17,448 nt of DNA, taken from Cyclobacteriaceae bacterium. GTDB taxonomy: Bacteria > Bacteroidota > Bacteroidia > Cytophagales > Cyclobacteriaceae. The stretch covers positions 1-17,448 of the forward strand of contig JANYKP010000178.1 of the NCBI GenBank assembly GCA_025358195.1, written 5' to 3'. Below the pieces are notes generated by a model that searched no databases, was not told the DNA's origin, and saw only the letters and a list, made by a program, of their open reading frames with translations. Both the position numbers and the translations under genes were made by a program. Shown one piece after another: positions 1 through 7,520 of the stretch; position 1 is the first letter of the stretch; each line of letters begins with the position of its first letter.

Positions 1-740
1 TTCAGATAAATCTTAATCCCCCCGATTTTTCCATCGATTGGGATCAGGTGAACTCAAAAATTACTTCGAAAACGAAGATGATCATGATCAACACGCCGCA
101 CAATCCCAGCGGGGCCGTGCTGACGGAAAATGATTTGAAAACGTTGGAAGGGATTGCGTTAAAACATGGGCTCCTTGTATTAAGTGATGAAGTTTATGAA
201 CGCATCATCTTTGACAACCTCACGCACGAAAGTATTCTGAAGTATGCCGCGCTTGCCTCCCAAAGTGTGGCGGTATTTTCGTTTGGAAAAACATTTCATG
301 CTACCGGCTGGAAAACCGGCTACACGGTGGCCCCTGAATACCTGACCCGAGAGATCCGGAAAGCCCATCAGTTTATTACGTTCAGTGTCAATACTCCGGT
401 ACAGATGGCGCTGGCCACCTACATGAGAAATTCTGAAAACTTTCTTCACCTGGGGGAATTCTATCAGCAAAAGCGAGATTACTTCCTTCAACAAATCAGG
501 GGATCATCCTTTGAACCGCTTCCGTGTCACGGGAGTTATTTTCAGTTGTTATCCTACAGGCATATTACTGACAAGTCCGAGGCGGACATGGCGGAGTGGA
601 TGACAAGGGAGCACAAGCTTGCATCGATACCGGTGTCGGCTTTTTATAAAGACAAAAGTGATAACCGGCTGCTGCGATTCTGTTTTGCGAAAAATGAAGA
701 CACCCTGCAAAAGGCCGCCGCGATTTTAAGAAAATTTTAA
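1..740 (+). CDS. PLP aminotransferase, KynB/YbdL-like (5' truncated)
   Basis: This is the C-terminal part of a fold-type I, class I/II aminotransferase. The frame is open from base 3, so the gene starts outside the window; the GTG at 48 is internal. Visible motifs are HNPSG (NPSG at 102-113), SDEVYE (Asp codon 186-188, which contacts the PLP pyridine nitrogen in this family), SFGKTFH with the Schiff-base lysine at 288-290, and a C-terminal LLRFCFAK whose arginine would bind the substrate carboxylate. About 245 residues are present; relatives are about 380, so roughly the first third is missing. The SFGKTFHATGWK block resembles methionine/glutamine-type aminotransferases (YbdL, KynB). The omega-amidase gene 18 bases downstream supports glutamine as amino donor and 4-methylthio-2-oxobutanoate or a similar oxo acid as acceptor. 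The family is secure; the exact substrate is inferred. Confidence 0.9.
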   Translation, partial: QINLNPPDFSIDWDQVNSKITSKTKMIMINTPHNPSGAVLTENDLKTLEGIALKHGLLVLSDEVYERIIFDNLTHESILKYAALASQSVAVFSFGKTFHATGWKTGYTVAPEYLTREIRKAHQFITFSVNTPVQMALATYMRNSENFLHLGEFYQQKRDYFLQQIRGSSFEPLPCHGSYFQLLSYRHITDKSEADMAEWMTREHKLASIPVSAFYKDKSDNRLLRFCFAKNEDTLQKAAAILRKF

Positions 741-758
741 AGCAACCATCCGGAGACT

Positions 759-1550
759 ATGCAAGATCTTGTTATCACACTGATTCAATCCAACCTTCAC
801 TGGGAGAATTCCGTTGCCAATCTGGCAATGTTTGAAGAGAAGATCTGGAAGATCAGCCAACCAACCGATGTAATTGTCCTTCCGGAAATGTTCACCACCG
901 GTTTTTCAATGAATGCCCCGGCCTTAGCCGAGATGATGAATCTTCGCACGTTTAAGTGGATGGAGCAAATGGCCAACCAGACAAAAGCTTTGTTGCTCGG
1001 AAGTTTCATCGCAAAGGAAAATAATGCGTATTTCAACCGCCTCCTCTGGATGGAGCCAGGCGGGAGTTTCAAAACCTATGATAAACGGCACTTGTTTCGC
1101 ATGGCTGAAGAGCACGCCGTATATTCATCGGGAACAACAAAGCTCATCGCGAACTGGAAGGGGTGGAATATTTGCCCGCTGGTTTGTTATGATCTGAGGT
1201 TTCCGGTGTGGAGTCGTAACACGTGGGATGCCAACCGTCAAGGTGCGTACGATGTACTGATATATGTTGCCAATTGGCCAGCGTCTCGTGTCACCGTATG
1301 GGATACCCTGTTGCGTGCTCGCGCCATTGAAAACCTGTCCTATGTTGTGGGGGTAAACAGGGTGGGCAACGATGGAAATGTTATTGCACATAACGGCCAT
1401 TCCGCAGTCATCGGTCCAAAAGGAGAAACGATTTATTCCGCTGACGAAACAGAAGGTCTCAAGACTGTCACACTGGAGGCCCAACTCCTGCAAGCACACC
1501 GCACGAAGTTCCCGGCTTATCTGGATTCAGATAATTTCAGGATTGAATAG
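759..1550 (+). CDS. omega-amidase, nitrilase superfamily (YafV-like)
   Basis: A 263-residue cytosolic carbon-nitrogen hydrolase. The nitrilase catalytic triad is readable: Glu43 in LPEMFTTGF, Lys109 in TYDKRHLF, and nucleophile Cys143 in LVCYDLRFP. The DKRHLF and CYDLRFPVWSRN blocks match the YafV/Nit2 omega-amidase branch, which hydrolyses 2-oxoglutaramate to 2-oxoglutarate and ammonia. Length is normal and there is no signal peptide. ATG 759 is preceded by GGAGA at 752-756. The gene lies 18 bases after the aminotransferase stop, so the two are probably co-transcribed. Together they would make glutamine-dependent transamination irreversible, the glutaminase II logic also seen in methionine salvage. 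The stop codon falls inside a cluster of GGATT words that forms the left side of a repeat array (1538-1603). Confidence 0.9.
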   Translation: MQDLVITLIQSNLHWENSVANLAMFEEKIWKISQPTDVIVLPEMFTTGFSMNAPALAEMMNLRTFKWMEQMANQTKALLLGSFIAKENNAYFNRLLWMEPGGSFKTYDKRHLFRMAEEHAVYSSGTTKLIANWKGWNICPLVCYDLRFPVWSRNTWDANRQGAYDVLIYVANWPASRVTVWDTLLRARAIENLSYVVGVNRVGNDGNVIAHNGHSAVIGPKGETIYSADETEGLKTVTLEAQLLQAHRTKFPAYLDSDNFRIE

Positions 1551-1603
1551 GATTTTAACCCATAATCCCAAATCCTGGAATCCTCAAATCCTAAAAATCC
1601 TGG
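1538..1603. repeat. Short periodic ATCC repeat array with inverted words
   Basis: Between the omega-amidase and purH the word ATCC recurs at 1565, 1572, 1580, 1588 and 1597, a spacing of 7, 8, 8 and 9 bases, mostly within AAATCCT or AATCCTG. Complementary GGATT words precede it at 1540 and 1550 (and at 1523 inside the gene), overlapping the last codons and stop of the omega-amidase. CAGGATT (1538-1544) pairs with AATCCTG (1571-1577), and AGGATTTT (1549-1556) with AAAATCCT (1594-1601). The period is looser than in the other arrays of this window. Function is unknown; a role at the 3' end of the upstream transcript is only a guess. Confidence 0.6.
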
Positions 1604-1630
1604 CTAACTTTAGCAGCTTAAATTTCTATT

Positions 1631-3157
1631 ATGTCAAGTCGTGCGATTACCAGGGCCTTAATCTCTGTTTTTTATAAAGACAAATTAGAGCCCATAATCC
1701 ACTTGCTGGCCAGTCACGGTGTCGAATTTGTCTCTACCGGTGGTACGCAGGAGTTCATCGAAAAGCTGGGGTACACTGTTACGCCCGTTGAAAAATTGAC
1801 CGGCTATCCATCTATTTTTGGGGGTCGGGTAAAGACACTACACCCGGCAGTGTTTGGTGGCATCCTGTATCGAAGGGATGATTCTACAGACATCAAGCAG
1901 GCGACTGAATATAACATCGCGCCCATTGACCTGGTCATTGTTGATTTGTATCCTTTCGAGGAAACGGTATCAAAGGGCGGCAGCGAAGACGAAATCGTTG
2001 AGAAGATTGACATTGGAGGAATTTCCCTTATTCGCGGGGCCGCCAAGAATTTCAACGATGTACTGATTGTGTCTTCGCGGAGTCAATACGAAGTCGTTCT
2101 CGAACTTTTGAAATCTAAAAAATGCAGTTCCGAACTGGCCGACCGCAAGCGTTTTGCCACCATGGCATTTGATGTGACCTCTCATTATGATTCGGCGATC
2201 TTTCAATATTTCAATAAAGAGCAAAGCCTTCCAAGTTACAAGGCTAGCGTACAAACCGGGAAGGCGTTACGCTATGGAGAGAATCCTCATCAAAAAGGTA
2301 TTTTCTATGGCGACCTGGCAGGAATGTTCGATCAGCTCAACGGCAAAGAACTTTCCTATAACAACCTGGTCGACATGGATGCTGCCATTCATTTGATCCA
2401 TGAATTTGAAAGGGAGACCGTTTTCGCCATAATCAAGCATACAAACGCCTGCGGAGTCGCTACAGCTGCTACGGTGAAAGAGGCGTATCTCAAAGCCTTC
2501 CAGGCAGACACGGTTTCTGCGTTTGGGGGTGTGCTAGCCACCAATCAACCAATTGATGTATCTGCTGCCGAAATAATCAATTCGCTGTTTTTTGAAATCC
2601 TTATTGCTCCCGGTTATGCAGAAGATGCATTGACGTTGTTAAAATCAAAAAAGAACAGGATTATCCTGACCCAGAAGCAGGCGTTGGTCGCCAGGAAACA
2701 GGTTAAGAGCCTGCTGAACGGCATCCTGGAACAAGACAGCGATTGGAAAACTGATGGAGAGCAGGATTTGAAAACGGTAACGAAACGAGTGCCTTCGGAA
2801 TCCGAAGTCAAAGCGCTTTTGTTCGCCAGTAAAGTGTGCAAGCATACCAAGTCTAACACGATCGTACTGGCGGTAGAAGGTCAACTGCTGGCCAGTGGGG
2901 TCGGTCAAACCAGCCGGGTAGATTCTTTAAAGCAAGCCATTGAAAAAGCAAAAACATTTGGGTTCTCCCTTGCTGGGGCGGCGATGGCGTCGGACGCATT
3001 TTTTCCCTTCCCGGATTGTGTTGAAATAGCTGCTCAGCAGGGCATACGGGCTGTTATTCAGCCGGGCGGCTCTATCAAGGACCAGGATTCAATTGACTTT
3101 TGCGATCGACATGAAATGACCATGGTCTTCACCGGCTTTCGACATTTTAAACACTAA
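1631..3157 (+). CDS. purH: Bifunctional AICAR formyltransferase / IMP cyclohydrolase
   Basis: A 508-residue cytosolic enzyme for the last two steps of de novo purine synthesis: formylation of AICAR by 10-formyl-tetrahydrofolate, then closure to IMP. The N-terminal IMP cyclohydrolase domain (about 1-195) carries STGGT (35-39) and GGRVKTLHP (64-72). The C-terminal transformylase domain (about 200-508) has YGENPHQ (215-221), the catalytic Lys269-His270 in KHTNACG, and QPGGSIKD near the end. Length is normal and no key residue is missing. ATG 1631 gives the expected N-terminus (RALISVFYK at 8-16). A weak -7-like TAACTTTA lies at 1605-1612 without a convincing -33 partner. The stop is 180 bases before mreB, which has its own promoter candidate. 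Another folate-dependent purine enzyme, purN, sits at the far end of the window on the other strand. Confidence 0.97.
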   Translation: MSSRAITRALISVFYKDKLEPIIHLLASHGVEFVSTGGTQEFIEKLGYTVTPVEKLTGYPSIFGGRVKTLHPAVFGGILYRRDDSTDIKQATEYNIAPIDLVIVDLYPFEETVSKGGSEDEIVEKIDIGGISLIRGAAKNFNDVLIVSSRSQYEVVLELLKSKKCSSELADRKRFATMAFDVTSHYDSAIFQYFNKEQSLPSYKASVQTGKALRYGENPHQKGIFYGDLAGMFDQLNGKELSYNNLVDMDAAIHLIHEFERETVFAIIKHTNACGVATAATVKEAYLKAFQADTVSAFGGVLATNQPIDVSAAEIINSLFFEILIAPGYAEDALTLLKSKKNRIILTQKQALVARKQVKSLLNGILEQDSDWKTDGEQDLKTVTKRVPSESEVKALLFASKVCKHTKSNTIVLAVEGQLLASGVGQTSRVDSLKQAIEKAKTFGFSLAGAAMASDAFFPFPDCVEIAAQQGIRAVIQPGGSIKDQDSIDFCDRHEMTMVFTGFRHFKH

Positions 3158-3260
3158 ACAGTGGGGACGAAAATCCTTTTGTAAGAGGCGCTGCCCCAAC
3201 ACAAAAAATTTTGCGATGGTTCGCGAAAAAAAAGTTATAACTAAAAGGACTTAACCTCCA

Positions 3261-3290
3261 TTAAATCACCTGATTATTTCTGTAATTTTG
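3261..3290 (+). promoter_or_regulatory. Bacteroidota-type -33/-7 promoter for the mre operon
   Basis: TAATTTTG at 3283-3290 matches the Bacteroidota -7 consensus TAnnTTTG perfectly. A -33-like TTA (consensus TTG) lies at 3261-3263, 19 bases upstream. Transcription would begin near 3297, leaving a leader of about 40 bases before mreB that contains GGAGG at 3321-3325. That ribosome-binding site is strong for this phylum but spaced 12 bases from the ATG. The -33 element is imperfect. Confidence 0.6.
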
Positions 3291-3337
3291 TCGTGATTTT
3301 CAACATTTAACTTATTCCTAGGAGGACCTTATAACGA

Positions 3338-4363
3338 ATGGGACTTTTTGATTTCTTCACGCAGGACATCGCAATCGACCTGGGTACTGCAAACACATTA
3401 ATCATACATAAAGACAAGGTAGTGGTGGATGAACCATCCATCATTGCATTGGACAAACTTACTGGCAAAGTCCTCGCCATCGGGCGGGAGGCAATGCAAA
3501 TGCATGAAAAGACCCATGATAATATAAAGACCATACGTCCCCTCAAGGAGGGCGTAATTGCGGACTTTCACGCGGCCGAGATGATGATCCGTGGAATGAT
3601 CAAGATGATCGACACGGGTCGTCGATTGTTTCCACCTTCCCTTCGAATGGTCATTTGCATACCCTCTGCTATCACGGAAGTAGAAAAAAGGGCCGTGCGT
3701 GACTCTGCTGAACACGCCAACGCAAAAGAAGTGTACATGATACATGAGCCCATTGCGGCAGCCATCGGTATTGGTATCGACATTGAGCAACCTATCGGGA
3801 ACATGATAGTAGATATTGGTGGTGGCACAACCGACATCGCAGTAATTGCTCTTTCCGGCATTGTCTGCGATCAGTCGATCCGTATTGCGGGAGATACATT
3901 TAACCGCGATATCCTGGACTACATGCGGCGGCAGCACAATCTGCTGATTGGCGAACGAACAGCCGAACGGGTGAAAATCGAAGTGGGATCGGCACTGACC
4001 GAACTGGATGAAGGTCCGGACGATTACGAAATCCGCGGCCGTGACCTGATGACAGGTATTCCAAAAACGATCAAGATCTCCTATAGCGAAGTGGCGTTTG
4101 CACTTGACAAATCCATTTCAAAACTGGAAGAGGCCGTACTTAAAGCCCTGGAACTTTCTCCACCAGAACTTTCAGCGGATATTTATGAGCGCGGAATTTA
4201 TCTCACCGGTGGTGGGGCCATGTTACGCGGTCTCGATAAACGCCTCTCACTAAAAACGAAACTACCCATACACGTGGCCGATGATCCTTTGCGTGCGGTG
4301 GTGCGCGGCACAGGAGCGGCATTGAAGAACCTGAACCACTTTAGAAAGGTATTGATGACTTGA
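3338..4363 (+). CDS. mreB: Rod shape-determining actin homologue MreB
   Basis: A 341-residue bacterial actin that polymerises on the inner face of the cytoplasmic membrane and organises lateral cell-wall synthesis with MreC, MreD, RodA and PBP2. The actin-fold nucleotide motifs are in order: phosphate-1 DLGTANT (14-20), the HEPIAAA segment with Glu137 in the hydrolytic position, phosphate-2 VDIGGGTTD (158-166), and adenosine motif GIYLTGGGA (286-294). The N-terminus MGLFDFFTQD is a short membrane-associating start typical of MreB, supporting ATG 3338. Length is normal. It heads a five-gene cluster: mreC starts four bases after its stop, so a single transcript through rodA is likely. Confidence 0.98.
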   Translation: MGLFDFFTQDIAIDLGTANTLIIHKDKVVVDEPSIIALDKLTGKVLAIGREAMQMHEKTHDNIKTIRPLKEGVIADFHAAEMMIRGMIKMIDTGRRLFPPSLRMVICIPSAITEVEKRAVRDSAEHANAKEVYMIHEPIAAAIGIGIDIEQPIGNMIVDIGGGTTDIAVIALSGIVCDQSIRIAGDTFNRDILDYMRRQHNLLIGERTAERVKIEVGSALTELDEGPDDYEIRGRDLMTGIPKTIKISYSEVAFALDKSISKLEEAVLKALELSPPELSADIYERGIYLTGGGAMLRGLDKRLSLKTKLPIHVADDPLRAVVRGTGAALKNLNHFRKVLMT

Positions 4364-4367
4364 TGCA

Positions 4368-5195
4368 ATGCAGCGTCTTTTTAATTTTTTCTATGAATAC
4401 CGGACTTTCTTTGCATTCCTGTTACTAGAAGCGTTTTGTGCCTGGTTGTTAATAGAGAACAATAAATTCCAGAACACAAAATTTTTCAATTCTTCCAATC
4501 GACTGGCGGCCAATATCCTGGGGTTTTCCCAAAGCTCGCGTGAATATTTTTCACTGCGACAGATCAACGAGGAATTATCCCGGGAAAATGCTCAATATAA
4601 AACTTTGTTGGAGCGACGAACTCAAAATTCCGGAATTCCGTTCGCAAAAAGTGACACCTTGGTACGCTATGATTTTGTCAGCGCCAAGGTGATCAATAAT
4701 TCCGTGGCCCAATTCAAAAACTATATTACCATCAACCAGGGTGAGGATGCCGGTATCAAGCCAGGCATGGCAGCCATCAGCATTGCAGGCGCGGTTGGCA
4801 AAGTGAAGTCAGTCTCCGAGCATTTTTCCGTACTCATTTCCCTTTTGAATATTGACGAGCAGGTTTCCTGCGTTCTAACCCGGACGAGCAATTTTGGAAC
4901 CGCTCAATGGGATGGCGTTGATCCCCGCTTTGTCAATCTTCTATACATACCCCGACATGTACAACCGTTGGAAGGTGATACGGTTGTTACGTCTGGTTAC
5001 AATGCCGTGTTCCCCGCAGGGATCATGGTGGGTATTGTGAAAGAGGTGAAATTAAAAGAGGAGGCGCTTTTTTATGAAATCCGTGTTGAATTGGCACAGG
5101 ATTTCAGAAGATTGACGTTTGTTAAAATAGTGAAGAGTGAATTGAAATCAGAACTTGACTCCCTTGAGAAAACGACCATTGGAATACGACCATGA
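4368..5195 (+). CDS. mreC: Rod shape-determining protein MreC
   Basis: A 275-residue single-pass membrane protein that acts outside the cytoplasmic membrane and is known to activate the PBP2-RodA synthase. Residues about 12-29 form one transmembrane anchor. A likely coiled coil follows at about 58-84, rich in Glu, Leu and Arg (LRQINEELSRENAQYKTLLE). The remainder is the expected beta-rich periplasmic domain, with ITINQGEDAGIKPGMA-type and VVTSGYNAVFPAGIMVG segments characteristic of MreC. The ATG at 4368 follows the mreB stop by four bases. The stop overlaps the mreD start (ATGA at 5192-5195), which suggests translational coupling. Length is normal for the phylum. Confidence 0.95.
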   Translation: MQRLFNFFYEYRTFFAFLLLEAFCAWLLIENNKFQNTKFFNSSNRLAANILGFSQSSREYFSLRQINEELSRENAQYKTLLERRTQNSGIPFAKSDTLVRYDFVSAKVINNSVAQFKNYITINQGEDAGIKPGMAAISIAGAVGKVKSVSEHFSVLISLLNIDEQVSCVLTRTSNFGTAQWDGVDPRFVNLLYIPRHVQPLEGDTVVTSGYNAVFPAGIMVGIVKEVKLKEEALFYEIRVELAQDFRRLTFVKIVKSELKSELDSLEKTTIGIRP

Positions 5196-5704
5196 ACCGC
5201 TCCGGAATTTTTGTGGGAATCTATTTCGTGCTGTATGTGCTCGTTCAAGTGATGCTTTTCAAGCAATTGGTATTATTCAACATGGCCTTCTGCTTTCTTT
5301 ATGTGGCCTTTATCCTGTTGCTTCCGTTGGAGACCAATCCGCTTATCCTGATGCTAGTAGCATTTCTTCTCGGGATTTCAGTCGACGTCTTTTATGATAG
5401 CCTGGGTCTTCACGCTTCGAGTCTCGTACTGGTAGCCTATTTTCGAAATTATTGGCTTGGTACCATCACCCCCCAGGGAGGCTACGATACCGGGGAAGGT
5501 CCAACCCTGGCTGCGAACGGCCTTCAGTGGTTTATGGTCTATTCTGTTCCCCTGGTATTTGCGCATCATTTTACGCTGTTCTTTGCTGAGGCGGGTGGGT
5601 TTGGAATTTTTTGGTTCACGATGCAAAAAGTAATGACGAGCCTGATCTTTACCATGTTCGTGATCTTATTTTTACAATACTTTTCCTTTGATCGAAGCCG
5701 ATGA
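5192..5704 (+). CDS. mreD: Rod shape-determining membrane protein MreD
   Basis: A 170-residue, very hydrophobic protein with about five membrane segments, as expected for MreD, the integral-membrane partner of MreC in the elongasome. Sequence conservation in this family is low, so the call rests on size, hydrophobicity, the FLLGISVDVFYDSLGLHA segment (typical of MreD: a helix followed by D-x-F-x-D-x-x-G) and position between mreC and PBP2. It overlaps mreC by four bases (ATGA) and PBP2 by four bases (ATGA at 5701-5704), so its translation appears coupled on both sides. Confidence 0.9.
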   Translation: MNRSGIFVGIYFVLYVLVQVMLFKQLVLFNMAFCFLYVAFILLLPLETNPLILMLVAFLLGISVDVFYDSLGLHASSLVLVAYFRNYWLGTITPQGGYDTGEGPTLAANGLQWFMVYSVPLVFAHHFTLFFAEAGGFGIFWFTMQKVMTSLIFTMFVILFLQYFSFDRSR

Positions 5705-7518
5705 ACGAAGGCAGAAAAGAAATATTACAAATAGTGATAGTACTGGTAGCCCTCGTGTTCCTGGTAAAACTTTTTTTTATTCAGGTGGTGGATGAGCGCT
5801 ATGCTGAATTATCCGACAGCAACGCCATTTTGAGACAAACGGAGTACCCCGTCCGTGGTCTTATCAAAGACCGCCACGGCAAACTTATTGTCTACAACAT
5901 ACCCGAATTCAACCTCGAAGTGCTTCTGAAAGACGTTAAGCGGTTTGATTCTGCCAAGTTTTGTGCAGTATTCGAAATTTCGCGCGAAGAGTTGAGAAAG
6001 AAATTTAAGGAGATGAAAGCACGGAAAGAGTATTCCCGCTTTAAGCCTACACTCTTCCTAAGCCAACTGTCTACGACGGATTTTGCCAAGATTCAGGACT
6101 ATCTCGATGAATTTCCGGGCTTCTACGTGCAACCCCGTACTACCCGCGCGTACTCTTCCGCTGCCCTGGCGAACGCCCTCGGATATGTGAGCGAGATCAG
6201 CAAAACCAAATTGGAAAATGACGCCTCCAAAATCTACAAGCAGGGAGATTATATCGGACAAAGCGGTATCGAAGCTTTTTATGAAGAACAATTGCGGGGC
6301 ACACGCGGTGTGCGGATAAAACTTCGCAATGTAAAAGGGATCATTAAAGGTTCTTTCAAATACGGTGCCTACGACACACTGTCAATTCCTGGCCAGGATT
6401 TGATTACCGGCATTGACCTCGAACTGCAGAAGTATGGGGAGTATCTAATGGGAGGAAAATCGGGTAGTATCGCAGCGATTGAACCCTCCTCCGGAGAAAT
6501 TCTTGCGCTAGTCTCCGGGCCTTCCTACGATCCAAATTTATTAACCGGTCGCCGATACAGTTCGAACTTCCGTCTTATCAGCAGCGATACAAACAAACCC
6601 TTGTTCAACCGGCCCCTGATGGCGCAGTATCGGCCGGGGTCTATTTTCAAAATCGCGCAAGCCATGACGGCCCTGCAAGAAGGCGTCATCACCCCAGAAA
6701 CCCGTATTCGATGTGACCGGTCGCTCATTGACTGTCACGGGGATCACACGAACGAAGATCTACGTGGCGCGATCACCAATTCATGCAATCCTTATTTTCT
6801 TGGGGTACTCAGGAAGATGCTAAACAAGGGCGTTATCAACGACCCTTTTAAAGATACGCGCATTGGCTTGGCCGAGTGGGATAAGCATATCATGAGCTTT
6901 GGCTTTGGCAAACCGCTCGGTATTGATCTTCCAAATGAAAAGAATGGATTGGTGCCCACTCCTGAAATGTACGACCAGGCCTACCACAATCGCCCTTGGA
7001 AATTTTCCAATATCTATTCCATTGCCATTGGAGAAGGTGAAAATCTTGTGGTGCCATTGCAGATGGCCAATTTTGTAGCGACGATAGCTAACCGCGGTTA
7101 TTATTATGCGCCTCACATCGTTAAAGCAATAGGAAAAGATCAAAAGCCTCTCCCACAATATCTAATCAGACATTATACCACAATCGATTCAGCCAATTTC
7201 CGCGTGGCCATTGATGCCATGCAACGAGTGGTAGACGCTGGAACGGGAATGCGAGCTAAACTTCAGGATATAATTGTATGCGGGAAGACCGGCACGGTAC
7301 AAAATGATCCGTTGCCTGCTCACGCTGTTTTTATTGCCTTCGCCCCCAGAGAGAATCCCAAAATAGCAATCTCGGTGTATGTCGAAGATTCCGGCCAGGG
7401 AGGACGTTCGGCGGCCTCCATCGCGTCACTCATGATTGAAAAATATTTACTGGGCCATACCAAGCGGCCCTATATCGAACAGTATGTAATGGCAGGAAAA
7501 TTTTTGGATCCAAAGTAA
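5701..7518 (+). CDS. mrdA: Penicillin-binding protein 2, elongation transpeptidase
   Basis: A 605-residue class B penicillin-binding protein that cross-links new peptidoglycan during elongation, paired with the glycosyltransferase RodA. A single N-terminal membrane anchor spans about 9-27. The pedestal (dimerisation) domain covers about 45-215 and includes VRGLIKDRHG (51-60), GYVSEI (161-166) and the GQSGIE segment (186-191). The transpeptidase domain has all three active-site motifs: SIFK with nucleophile Ser314 and Lys317, SCN at 361-363, and KTG at 529-531. Length and motif spacing are normal, and nothing suggests loss of activity. It overlaps mreD by four bases and ends two bases before the rodA start codon. 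Confidence 0.97.
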   Translation: MNEGRKEILQIVIVLVALVFLVKLFFIQVVDERYAELSDSNAILRQTEYPVRGLIKDRHGKLIVYNIPEFNLEVLLKDVKRFDSAKFCAVFEISREELRKKFKEMKARKEYSRFKPTLFLSQLSTTDFAKIQDYLDEFPGFYVQPRTTRAYSSAALANALGYVSEISKTKLENDASKIYKQGDYIGQSGIEAFYEEQLRGTRGVRIKLRNVKGIIKGSFKYGAYDTLSIPGQDLITGIDLELQKYGEYLMGGKSGSIAAIEPSSGEILALVSGPSYDPNLLTGRRYSSNFRLISSDTNKPLFNRPLMAQYRPGSIFKIAQAMTALQEGVITPETRIRCDRSLIDCHGDHTNEDLRGAITNSCNPYFLGVLRKMLNKGVINDPFKDTRIGLAEWDKHIMSFGFGKPLGIDLPNEKNGLVPTPEMYDQAYHNRPWKFSNIYSIAIGEGENLVVPLQMANFVATIANRGYYYAPHIVKAIGKDQKPLPQYLIRHYTTIDSANFRVAIDAMQRVVDAGTGMRAKLQDIIVCGKTGTVQNDPLPAHAVFIAFAPRENPKIAISVYVEDSGQGGRSAASIASLMIEKYLLGHTKRPYIEQYVMAGKFLDPK

Positions 7519-7520
7519 TC

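Noticed and set aside
1372..1677. Plus-strand frame bridging the omega-amidase end and purH start
   Set aside because: It is out of frame with both recognised proteins and its sequence is made by the repeat array and shifted codons.
3158..3250. Rho-independent terminator after purH
   Set aside because: The GTGGGG/CCCCAAC pairing is short and widely spaced, and the 6-bp stem at the GCG/CGC site is followed by A rather than T on the purH strand.
3398..3937. Open frame of 179 codons on the minus strand
   Set aside because: It lies entirely antisense to mreB, whose full-length motifs are intact; its composition (many His and Cys) is that of a shadow frame.
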